From Paramacrobiotus metropolitanus (Eukaryota; Tardigrada; Eutardigrada; Parachela; Macrobiotidae), in assembly GCF_019649055.1 (NCBI RefSeq), contig NW_026570401.1, forward strand, positions 62,001 to 126,000: a DNA stretch of 64,000 bases, read 5' to 3'. The translations under genes and the position numbers were made by a program. Below are positions 41,434 to 49,142 of this stretch, in pieces; within the stretch, counting starts at the first letter, position 1, and each line of letters begins with the position of its first letter. The notes beneath the pieces were generated by a model. The model saw only the letters and a program-made list of their open reading frames with translations, made no database searches and had not been told where the DNA came from.

Positions 41434-43036
41434 TTGCCCTTTCGCTGTTGTGCTGTGACCTCAGCTTGTCAATTCTGTGTGGCACGTTAGTTCGAACGTC
41501 ATAAAATTTTCTAGGTTTTTTCTTGTTCGTTTCTTTTGACTCCTCACGTTCTCTTCCCTTAGCAGACTTATCTGTGGTGACCTTTTCACCCTTCTGCACC
41601 TGCTCGTTCGCTAAAGTGCTGTGACCTTTAACCACTTCGGTAATCGTCTGATGCAGCACTTCTTCTTTCCGGTCATCTTTCCGTTCATCTCGCAATTTCC
41701 CAATGACTTTACTTGTTATCTGGTCAGCTCGTTTTAGCTCCTCTTCTTCGCTGTCTCTCGGCTCGTCTGGTGACCTTTCATATGTTTCCATCTCATATCC
41801 ATTTTGGGTCATCCATTCAATCACCTTCGCGGATACTTCATTGTTCGTTTTCGTCGGATCGATTTGCGAAGGCATTTCATCTGTTCGAGCTGGTGACTTA
41901 TTATTGGCATCTTTTTGCAGTGCTTGTGTTAAGTCCCGTGACCTTTCAACTGCACTACTCTGCTGCGTTTTTACCGCCTCATTTGACCTTCTTTTTTGTT
42001 CGTTTTGCGCTAAGTCCCGTGACCTTTTATTGCGCTTCATGACAAATCCGCCGCTTGACAACTTTTGTATGGGGACTTTTTCTCCATAGTTTGACGGTTT
42101 ATTCTCTGGCGGTGCATTTCGTGGATCTCTCAGATCAGCGAGCGTGTTCTTATACTCAGCTGCGTTGAATACTGGGACTTGGTTCGGTGACCTTTGTACT
42201 GGTTTACCAGTAACCAATTCTTCTAATCTCCTTCTTTCACATTGTGTCCGCAACTGTTGCATGTCCCAGTAATCCTCTTGTGACATTCTCGCTTTCTGTT
42301 TCGCTTTCGGCGTCACTGGTATCCACATCCCGTGATTGCCATTTGGTCTGTAGGCCACTTTTTGCCACATTTCCTTCCGTTGCAGCGTTTCTGCATCTTC
42401 AAGTGAGTCATCGGAGACCTGTTGTATCCGTTCAGCAGTATCATTTTGCTTTTGCTGCGCTGTTCGCAGTGTCAAGTCCGTTTCTTGACCTTTTAACATG
42501 GCGCTTTCGCCATGACCTTTAACGTTTGCACTTGCTCCTTGACCTTTCGCTTGCACTTTTCCAACAGAAGGCGACCTTTCATTTTCTTTGCTCGCAGTCT
42601 CGTTCTGCAGCCGTATCCGTTCCGCTTGCTGTTTCTTCAGCGTCTCGTAATTGATTTCGAAATATTTCCGGAACTTTGAATGGTGCACTTCATCATTGTC
42701 TTCTGGTTCACATGAGCTGCACCTTGACCTTTGAACTTTTCCACTCGTAGTATCATTCTGCGGTAGTGACCTTTGTGTCAAGAGTGCCTGTTGGATCTTT
42801 GCATTCCGTTGTGCGCGTCGCTCTGCCAACACCTTCTCGCTGCAATACGGTGACCTTTCATTTCTCTGCAATTTTTGCAGTGTCGCGCTACCGTCACGAC
42901 AATTGCCACTCGCAGTACCATTCTGCGGTGATCTTTTATCCACTTGTACTGGTTTCACGATACCCAGTTCTTTTTGCTGTTGTGACAGCATCCGTATAGC
43001 CGCTCCCTTTTCGTTTTGCGATAACACGGCATCCAT
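41423..43036 (-). CDS. Extra low-complexity ORF downstream of gag
   Basis: This 537-codon frame is rich in Gln, Arg, Glu and Ser. It has ten or more RSP/RSR/KGH-type words, all of which encode the DNA motif AAGGTCA. No fold is recognisable apart from a short ordered stretch (ETLQRKEMWQKVAYRPNGN, then GMWIPVTPKAKQK). It may be an extended nucleocapsid or spacer protein. The overlap with the protease frame (11 nt) is consistent with frameshift read-through or decay. Confidence 0.5.
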   Translation of the reverse strand: MDAVLSQNEKGAAIRMLSQQQKELGIVKPVQVDKRSPQNGTASGNCRDGSATLQKLQRNERSPYCSEKVLAERRAQRNAKIQQALLTQRSLPQNDTTSGKVQRSRCSSCEPEDNDEVHHSKFRKYFEINYETLKKQQAERIRLQNETASKENERSPSVGKVQAKGQGASANVKGHGESAMLKGQETDLTLRTAQQKQNDTAERIQQVSDDSLEDAETLQRKEMWQKVAYRPNGNHGMWIPVTPKAKQKARMSQEDYWDMQQLRTQCERRRLEELVTGKPVQRSPNQVPVFNAAEYKNTLADLRDPRNAPPENKPSNYGEKVPIQKLSSGGFVMKRNKRSRDLAQNEQKRRSNEAVKTQQSSAVERSRDLTQALQKDANNKSPARTDEMPSQIDPTKTNNEVSAKVIEWMTQNGYEMETYERSPDEPRDSEEEELKRADQITSKVIGKLRDERKDDRKEEVLHQTITEVVKGHSTLANEQVQKGEKVTTDKSAKGREREESKETNKKKPRKFYDVRTNVPHRIDKLRSQHNSERASAF

Positions 43037-43178
43037 ATAGCCGTTTCAACTTGCTGTGACGGCATCCTTATAGCCGTTGCACTCTTCACGTTCACTGCAG
43101 TACCATTCTGCAGTGATCTTTCCGTTCCCCGTTTATCCGGTGGTTTCGGGTCGGGCCGATCAGTAGGCTCACCGGCGC

Positions 43179-43592
43179 CTACTGATCTTGCTCGTTTCCC
43201 TGAACCGGCGCCACACCTTGTTGCGCGCCTTTGTACGTTTCCTTGCTGCCCATTTCCGCCATTGTTTGCAGGGTTAGCGTTCTGTCCGCCTCCATATTTT
43301 GGGCGCCACCACCCTGTTGGTAGTCTCCTTGGCCGCCACCACTACCGCCGCCGCGGTTGCCACCATTCCAATTTCCGCGGCCAAAGCCTCCGCCTCTTCC
43401 TCTGAAGCCCCCGCGGCCGAAGCCACCACGGCCGTAGCCGCCGTTATTCTGGCCACCGCCATTTCCGTTTCCGTAATTGCCATTCCCCTGCTGATTCTGA
43501 AGGTTCGCCTTCGTCTGATACCACTGGTTGATCAGGTCATATCCATTGCAACTGCTTGGCGCCAACCATTGAGGTTGCGCAGCCGTTGCCAT
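43179..43592 (-). CDS. Gly/Arg/Asn-rich gag C-terminal segment
   Basis: The 137-codon frame is dominated by GGYGRGGFGRGGFRGRGGG, an RGG-box type RNA-binding sequence. It follows the zinc-knuckle segment in a different frame, so gag was probably one protein here. The Ala-rich plus-strand frames opposite it are mirror artefacts of the GC-rich repeat. Confidence 0.6.
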   Translation of the reverse strand: MATAAQPQWLAPSSCNGYDLINQWYQTKANLQNQQGNGNYGNGNGGGQNNGGYGRGGFGRGGFRGRGGGFGRGNWNGGNRGGGSGGGQGDYQQGGGAQNMEADRTLTLQTMAEMGSKETYKGAQQGVAPVQGNEQDQ

Positions 43593-44290
43593 TCTCTGAA
43601 GGCAAACAGGTTCGGGTTCTGCTCTGGCGGTGTGTTGGCGAACTTACATCCTTGCGTTTGGTGGTTGCCATACATACAGCACTGGCACATTTGCACACCG
43701 TTTGCCACCGATCCATCGATCAGCTGAAACTTAAATTCCGTTCGTGACCCTTGTTGCTGTTGGAAGTTATTCTGGTTTCCTCTGTTTGGCTGGAAGTTGC
43801 CTTGACCTTGACCTTGATTCTGGAGGTTTCCTTGACCTCCGTTCCAATTTCCGTTTCCGTTCCCGTTTCCAGCGAGGTTGCCATTTGGCATTCCCTGTTT
43901 TGTTGGTACTGCTACATTCAGCGGGGCCATGTTCAGGGGTGCCGGTCTCACTTGAGCCGCCGCTTGTATTGCAGCCACCATTGCGTATGTTATCGGCTGT
44001 CCCGTTTGACTATCAATAAAGGTCACCTCTTTTGCGACCTCTCTGACTGGGGCTTCCACGCGATGTTCCACTGGCTGCTGAACTGGTGCAGCTGCGTATC
44101 GTTGCTGTGGTATCGATTCCACTTGCCCTGTGCGATGGTCGCGTACTCCTGAGTGCGTTGACCTTTTGGCACTTTGTATCGGTCTTCTCCGGCTGACCAA
44201 GTCCGGAAGAAGTCCTTGATATCGGTTGGCGTTCGCACTTCTGTGAACGCAGTGCCTTATAAAGGGCACTATCGCATTTGCATCCGTCAA
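43532..44290 (-). CDS. Gag nucleocapsid segment with zinc knuckle
   Basis: The frame carries a Gln/Gly/Asn-rich stretch (NGNGNGNWNGGQGNLQNQ), then a CCHC zinc knuckle of canonical spacing C-x2-C-x4-H-x4-C in CQCCMYGNHQTQGC, which packages genomic RNA in retroelements. It starts in the wrong frame relative to the capsid ORF; the first 70 residues are likely out of frame. Confidence 0.7.
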   Translation of the reverse strand: MTDANAIVPFIRHCVHRSANANRYQGLLPDLVSRRRPIQSAKRSTHSGVRDHRTGQVESIPQQRYAAAPVQQPVEHRVEAPVREVAKEVTFIDSQTGQPITYAMVAAIQAAAQVRPAPLNMAPLNVAVPTKQGMPNGNLAGNGNGNGNWNGGQGNLQNQGQGQGNFQPNRGNQNNFQQQQGSRTEFKFQLIDGSVANGVQMCQCCMYGNHQTQGCKFANTPPEQNPNLFAFREWQRLRNLNGWRQAVAMDMT

Positions 44291-46523
44291 TCAGGAATCC
44301 CACTGCTTGTTTTTCTGTGATGATCCTTTTCGCTTTGAATTTCATTATCGCTTGATAAAACTGATCAAGCGATTCTTTTCCCAGTTCAAATTTCCGTGCC
44401 ATGGCTTCACGTAAGCCAAGGACTTCTTCATCACGGTCACCATATTCGTCTTTAAATTTGTTCAGCCATTCCGTTACCGAATACTCTTCTTCTTCTTCGA
44501 GTGCGATTTCCCTTTCTCCTTCAAACCATATTTTTGCAGGTTCTTTCACCGCACTGGCTATCTCAATCATTATTTGGTCATCGGTTAGTTGATACGTCTT
44601 CTGGGTGTCTCTGACTAAACGTGTCCAACCAGTCACCGCATCACGGCTACCATCAAAGGTCGCGAGGTTCGTTTTCCTCGCCATAGAATTAAGTGCCTTT
44701 GTTAATTCCTTAGCTGTCTCCTGACTATCTTCTTCAGTACTATCGCTGTCACTGTCTTGATTCCGTCGCACTCGTGTCTTAGCGGAACGTCTCTGGCGTT
44801 CCCGCTGGCGAGGTTGTTCATCCCCTCGTTCTTCATCTACGATGACCTTTGTTTCGACGGTGCGGGTAAACCGTGAGGTTTCATCAAAGGTTGGCAACCC
44901 ATCTGATATCTGATCATCTTCGGTGACCTTTTCGTCATTAGGTTCCGTCTTGACTGCGCCTCCTTTGCCAGTACCGGTTCGTAACGGCATTTCAAAGTGG
45001 TAGCTTTTGCACGTTTCTTGTGCCTTACTGTAACTGGGCGGAGGAGATTCCACTGTGGCCGTTTTGGCTCCATATTGTAAGAGCTGTTCATCCTTATGTT
45101 TGTTGGACATATTGAGGGCTTTATTCTCATCTTCCAGGCGTTTGATTTTCAACTCGGATTCTTCTTTCTGAATTTTCAGTTTCTGGTTTTCCTCTTTGAC
45201 CTTTAACTTATGCTGGTGGAGTTGAAAGGTCTTCTCTTGAACAATCTTTTCAGTGTTGCTTTCCATCTTTTTGATATGTTCCGCCAACTGGGCCACCTCT
45301 CCTTCCAGTTTTTGATATCCCTCAGCAGCTAATTTCAGCTGAGTTCTGACTTCGGTTACTTCGTCATCTTTGCTCATCACTGTTCTTGTCATTTCATACA
45401 GTTCATTAGTGACCTTTACGTTTTCTTGCTTCTGTTGGGCTATTTGTTGTTGCCATTCTTTCTCTTTCACTTCCAATACTGTAACCATTGTGTCCAACCG
45501 ACGTGCCTCGTTTTGCCACTTAAGACCTTCCTTTGTGGCTTTTTGGCAATCTTCGGTGACCTTTTTGTTCTCCTCAGTGACCTTTTTGATCTCATTCTTG
45601 AGTCGTTCTCCTTCGGTGGCTACAAGATCTCGCAAGTCCCGTGCCACTTTGGTTGCTTCCTCTCGTTTATTCTCCGCTTCATCAGCGCGTTTCTGGTGAC
45701 CTTTCGACTCATTCTGCAGGATGCTGATGGCTTCATCACGTGAATTCAGTTCGTTCCTTAGCTTAAATGTTTCCGCTGCCAGCTTCGACAATCGTTGGGT
45801 AACCTCCGGGAAGTTAGGCGCGTATTCGTCTCGTTTAGCTTCAGCTTCAGTGACCTTTTGACGTAACTGGTCACATTCCTCCTTCAATTCGGCTAAGTGC
45901 CGTGACCTTTCAGCTGATTCTTCCGACATGCTCTCACTGAGGTCGCTAACTGCGAGATGACCTTCCATTGTTCTGTCATCTACCATTCTCAAGTACTCCT
46001 CTGCGAGTTCTTTTTGTCGCTCAAATTTGATTTTCCATTCGTCCGCTGCACTTTCCAGGTCGCCCTGTTGTTGTTCCAGTTCATATAACCGAGCTTCCAT
46101 GGAAGTCTGTTTGTCCCGATGTTCTTGTTTCAGCTTCCTAACCTGACTTTCCTTGGCTGCGAGTTCGTTTTCCAATTCCTTTAAACGACTCTTCAGGGTT
46201 GATGTGGGACTGTTCGGTGACGGTGATCGTACGTTGATGATCTTCCCATATTGTGTCCGTTCAATAAGGTGCTCGGGTATGTCCTTAAATAGTGTCATAC
46301 CCTCGGCACGGTCAGCTTCTTTCATAGCGGTATGGAACGACGTATTCATCGTCGTTTCGTCGTCCGTGAAGTACGATTCGTTCGATTCACCTGAGACCAT
46401 TGGAGTTGCCCAAAGGTCATCGCTAATGGTTTTATCGTTGAGCGAAAGGTCATCCAATCCAAGTTCGTTGAGTTCCTCTTCGGTGACCCTTGCCTTTCCA
46501 ACTTGTACGTGAGCCAGGTTCAC
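44013..46523 (-). CDS. Gag-like ORF: coiled coil and capsid domain
   Basis: The 836-codon frame has a long predicted coiled coil (roughly residues 110-500, many KKVTEENKK-type heptads) and a retrotransposon-gag capsid domain (TFDGSRDAVTGWTRLV..PAKIWFEGE..WLNKFKDEYGDRDEE..ESLDQFYQAIMKFK). The last ~80 residues after KALRSQKCE are out of frame: the proper continuation lies in the 44290-43532 frame. The AAGGTCA motif appears repeatedly as KVT. The ORF starts in a -1 relation to the upstream frame; the shift lies near an A6 run at about 46.60 kb. Confidence 0.75.
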   Translation of the reverse strand: MNLAHVQVGKARVTEEELNELGLDDLSLNDKTISDDLWATPMVSGESNESYFTDDETTMNTSFHTAMKEADRAEGMTLFKDIPEHLIERTQYGKIINVRSPSPNSPTSTLKSRLKELENELAAKESQVRKLKQEHRDKQTSMEARLYELEQQQGDLESAADEWKIKFERQKELAEEYLRMVDDRTMEGHLAVSDLSESMSEESAERSRHLAELKEECDQLRQKVTEAEAKRDEYAPNFPEVTQRLSKLAAETFKLRNELNSRDEAISILQNESKGHQKRADEAENKREEATKVARDLRDLVATEGERLKNEIKKVTEENKKVTEDCQKATKEGLKWQNEARRLDTMVTVLEVKEKEWQQQIAQQKQENVKVTNELYEMTRTVMSKDDEVTEVRTQLKLAAEGYQKLEGEVAQLAEHIKKMESNTEKIVQEKTFQLHQHKLKVKEENQKLKIQKEESELKIKRLEDENKALNMSNKHKDEQLLQYGAKTATVESPPPSYSKAQETCKSYHFEMPLRTGTGKGGAVKTEPNDEKVTEDDQISDGLPTFDETSRFTRTVETKVIVDEERGDEQPRQRERQRRSAKTRVRRNQDSDSDSTEEDSQETAKELTKALNSMARKTNLATFDGSRDAVTGWTRLVRDTQKTYQLTDDQIMIEIASAVKEPAKIWFEGEREIALEEEEEYSVTEWLNKFKDEYGDRDEEVLGLREAMARKFELGKESLDQFYQAIMKFKAKRIITEKQAVGFLIDGCKCDSALYKALRSQKCERQPISRTSSGLGQPEKTDTKCQKVNALRSTRPSHRASGIDTTATIRSCTSSAASGTSRGSPSQRGRKRGDLY

Positions 46524-46540
46524 ATTTTTATCCTGCTCAT

Positions 46541-46918
46541 TTATTCCAGCAGTGGGACCATCCGGCAGTGATGTCCCAGCTGCTTCCGTTCCTTCTTCTG
46601 TGGACTTTTTTCTTCGGTGACCTTTGCCTGGTTCACCGTGTTACATCCCGCCACGGACGCGGGAGTACGCTTCTGGGCGTCGCTGGAGCTTTCCTGATTA
46701 GCGACCGCTTCGAGCGCCTTCTGATAAGTGCTATCAGAGCCTCGTGAATCCTTCTTCTCGAATACCTTGGGCGCTCGAGTGCTCCGCTCATGTCCAACTG
46801 GACGTGAGTACGAGTGCAAGTCCTTTTTGTACGGGTTCGGGGCGCTTTGCTGTGAACTACGGGAGCTTGTGCTTCCCTGACTTCCAGTAGATGTCGGTTG
46901 CTCTTTGTCTGTATCCAT
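46541..46918 (-). CDS. Gag N-terminal segment
   Basis: It starts MDTDKEQPTST at ATG 46918, the first good ATG after the leader. The protein is Ser/Gln/Lys-rich and unstructured. The frame stops at 46541, but the -1 frame from the A6 run near 46.60 kb continues into the large gag ORF. A programmed -1 shift is possible, although a decay indel is more likely, because the heptamer is not a perfect slippery site. Confidence 0.5.
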   Translation of the reverse strand: MDTDKEQPTSTGSQGSTSSRSSQQSAPNPYKKDLHSYSRPVGHERSTRAPKVFEKKDSRGSDSTYQKALEAVANQESSSDAQKRTPASVAGCNTVNQAKVTEEKSPQKKERKQLGHHCRMVPLLE

Positions 46919-46984
46919 GGTGATCGGATAACTTCGACGCTCCTGCCAATTGTTCTCACACACACGTTATTGTATGCTTTATTC

Positions 46985-47395
46985 AGTTGTTAAAAAGGTC
47001 ACTTAGGTTCTGCGAAATTTTCCTAAGTCCCTGTTAAAGGTCACTTTTCGGTTGAAAAAATTCGGTTAACTTCCGTTTAAAGGTCACTTTTCCAGTAAAA
47101 AGATTTGCCCTAAAGGTCACCTTTTGGACAAGACTTCGAAACCGTTTTTTTTCAATTTAAAACCCGTTCGGGAATGAAATCCTACAGCTGCTGATATCGC
47201 TGTACTACTATTCACTTCAATTTCACTTCGTTAAAGGTCACCGTTGATCAGTTTTGGATCTTAAAGGTCACTTAAAAGGTCAAACTAATCAGTTCCAACT
47301 TTTTAGTAAAGGTCACTTTTAGAAGTGAAAGGTCAATTCTGGTCTTAAAGGTCACTTTCCGACTCAGCTTAACTCAAAAGGTCACTTTCCAAATC
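46985..47395. promoter_or_regulatory. Cluster of eleven AAAGGTCA sites in the leader
   Basis: Eleven copies of (T)TAAAGGTCA(C) lie in about 410 bp, all in the same orientation on the plus strand (GTGACCTTT on the element's sense strand). AGGTCA is the core half-site of nuclear receptors, and AAAGGTCA is a typical extended half-site. The rest of the leader (47400-48270) holds the hairpins noted below. Confidence 0.8.
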
Positions 47396-47947
47396 AAATA
47401 TCTCGTCTCAATTCAAATTTCCCATTACAACTTAATTTCAATGGAAAATCCCCATTTACGTTGTTTACGTCTTTCCTATTGGTCCACTAGCTCAAATTAT
47501 TCAGTTCAAATTTCAGCCAATCACAGTTCAGATAACCGTCCAATCACGTTAATCCACTTAGATTTTATATTAGCCTGACGTCACGGTCAACGGCCAGACG
47601 TGCGCGCCGTGTGCAAAACTCCGCCTACGTCTAAGCTTAGCTCAGTACGGACCAATGAAAATTGTCAAATTTACCAGCTAACCAATCCCGTAATTAATAA
47701 CGGTTTTTCTACCTGTTCACCGTCCGTTCCACGGGAAAATGATCCAATTGATCCAATTTCTTCTCCACACTCCGCTCCCGCGTTGCCGCTTTTCCGTAGC
47801 GGTTGTGCCGCCCGCTTTTCGTCTACTACTGTGCCGGCTGACTGCCGTAACAACAGTAGAAGTGCTCTAATACCAGTTTGGGGGAGTCTGATCTGTCTTT
47901 ATCCGTGCGCCCCTTTCGGCGCTTCGGCTCTTGTGCCCCACGGCTTA

Positions 47948-48088
47948 GGATTCGCTGAATCCTTGCCGAGTAGCAGTGGCACCAGTGTAGGTCTTCGCTG
48001 AAGACTCTACACCGAGGAGCACTGCCGTCTGAACTCTTGAACTCTTTCACAGCGGTGGAACAGCACAGGTCTTCACTGAAGACACTGT
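47948..48088. repeat. Three similar short hairpins in the Gypsy leader
   Basis: GGATTC-GCT-GAATCC (47948-47962), GTCTTC-GCT-GAAGAC inside GTGTAG..CTACAC (47985-48012), and GTCTTC-ACT-GAAGAC inside ACAG..CTGT (48065-48088). All share the TTC-nCT-GAA apex. They sit between the primer site and gag, where packaging and dimerisation stem-loops lie in retroelements. Confidence 0.65.
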
Positions 48089-48274
48089 ACCGAAAACCAC
48101 GGCTGGGAATCCGCGTTCGATGAGGCAATTCACCGCTTGTGGTGTGCGCTTTGCTGTCACACAGACCTGTGCCTTACTGGTCACGTCAACTAACGGATAA
48201 CAGGCCAATTTTGCCTGACAATCCAAATCAAATCAAGTGAATCAAATCAATTCAAATCAGAGAACCGCTGTCGG

Positions 48275-48285
48275 CTCTGCTACCA
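48275..48285 (-). promoter_or_regulatory. Primer binding site for initiator tRNA-Met
   Basis: On the minus strand TGGTAGCAGAG is complementary to the 3' end of animal initiator tRNA-Met (CTCTGCTACCA) and lies five bases after the LTR end. It fixes the element's orientation and the LTR boundary. Confidence 0.8.
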
Positions 48286-48290
48286 TCTAA

Positions 48291-48610
48291 TGCTAGATCC
48301 AGAATGGATCCAGATGCAGCGACCTAAACGGGATAGATCCTGTGGAGTGAGCAATGCTGAAAGTATTGCGAACAGCGAAAATAACACGCGAAGTCCGCTC
48401 AGCTACTTGCTAACTTTATGACTAAATTGAATACACAACAACACTGAGCGAAGAGCCCGATTCAGTCGCTCTCGCATGTGCGCCATGCCGCACCCACTAA
48501 ACAAAACATCAGCCAATCAGAAGCGAGACACAACACAGACACGTAATCCAAATGCGTAGCGCCACAGGCGTAGCACCGCTGACGTGAACGCTAGTGATCC
48601 CGCGCTCACA
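48291..48610 (-). repeat. 5' LTR of the Gypsy-like element
   Basis: The 320-bp LTR reads TGTGAGCG..CTAGCA on the minus strand. It is related to the solo LTRs at 23 and 35 kb (shared GAGCAATGC, GCGAACAGCGAAA.TAACACGCGAAGT, GAGACACAACACAGACACGT) but clearly diverged from them, so it belongs to a sister subfamily. Confidence 0.75.
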
Positions 48611-49142
48611 GGACGTTTCGTTGTAATTTTGCTTGTTTTGGCCAGACTGTATGCAGCCAGCAGGTTTTTATACATGGGTATTTCGCATCCGGTTAAGAGC
48701 AGAAGTGCATGTGAAGCCTATCATGCAAGTGTGTGCACTGCCCAGGATCCCCCCTATGTTAAAGTCTACGGGATGCGCGGTTCTTCTTCCAGGGTATTTA
48801 CTTTCCAGGTGTATTTGTTTGCCAGGCGTATGTAGAGACAGGTTTAGTGTAATAAGAAAGTGTTCGTTTGTTTTAACGTCTGAGCTGCATGAATGCCTGT
48901 CTGTTCTGCGTTGATCCTCATGTGCTGGCGCTTTTCACGAATCAGCTCTTCGGCAGCCAGCACCTCTCGGTACCAGCACTAAAGCCGTGCCAGTGGGGTA
49001 CGTTTGCGAGCTACAGTCAGGCTACTCAAACAAGAATATTCTTTTGTAAGTCTAAAGTGTACTAATTTACTTGTACTAATTTCCAGCTCCCTCATCCTTA
49101 GTAGAAAACCTTTCCTTCTTCGTCCTAGATCGTGGGTTCACT

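Larger units (their letters stand above)
36110..48610 (-). mobile_element. Gypsy-like LTR retrotransposon, one LTR, left end lost
   Basis: In minus orientation: LTR (48610-48291), initiator-tRNA-Met primer site (48285-48275), 1.3-kb leader, gag (46.9-43.2 kb), an extra ORF, protease, more extra ORFs, RT-RNase H, integrase, then truncation at about 36.11 kb before the end of integrase, so no 3' LTR. The coding part is cut into at least nine frames by small indels. The internal length of over 12 kb is roughly twice that of usual Gypsy elements, owing to extra ORFs between gag and RT. The word AAGGTCA is scattered over the whole element at very high density (see findings). Confidence 0.85.

Noticed and set aside
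43274-43727. Ala-rich ORFs opposite and beside the Gly-rich gag segment
   Set aside because: The GGN codons of the RGG stretch read as Ala/Thr on the other strand; there is no independent evidence.
35369-48610. 35.4-kb and 48.3-kb repeats as the LTR pair of one 13-kb element
   Set aside because: They differ far more than LTRs of one insertion with readable ORFs should, and the 35.4-kb copy has its own 6-bp TSD.
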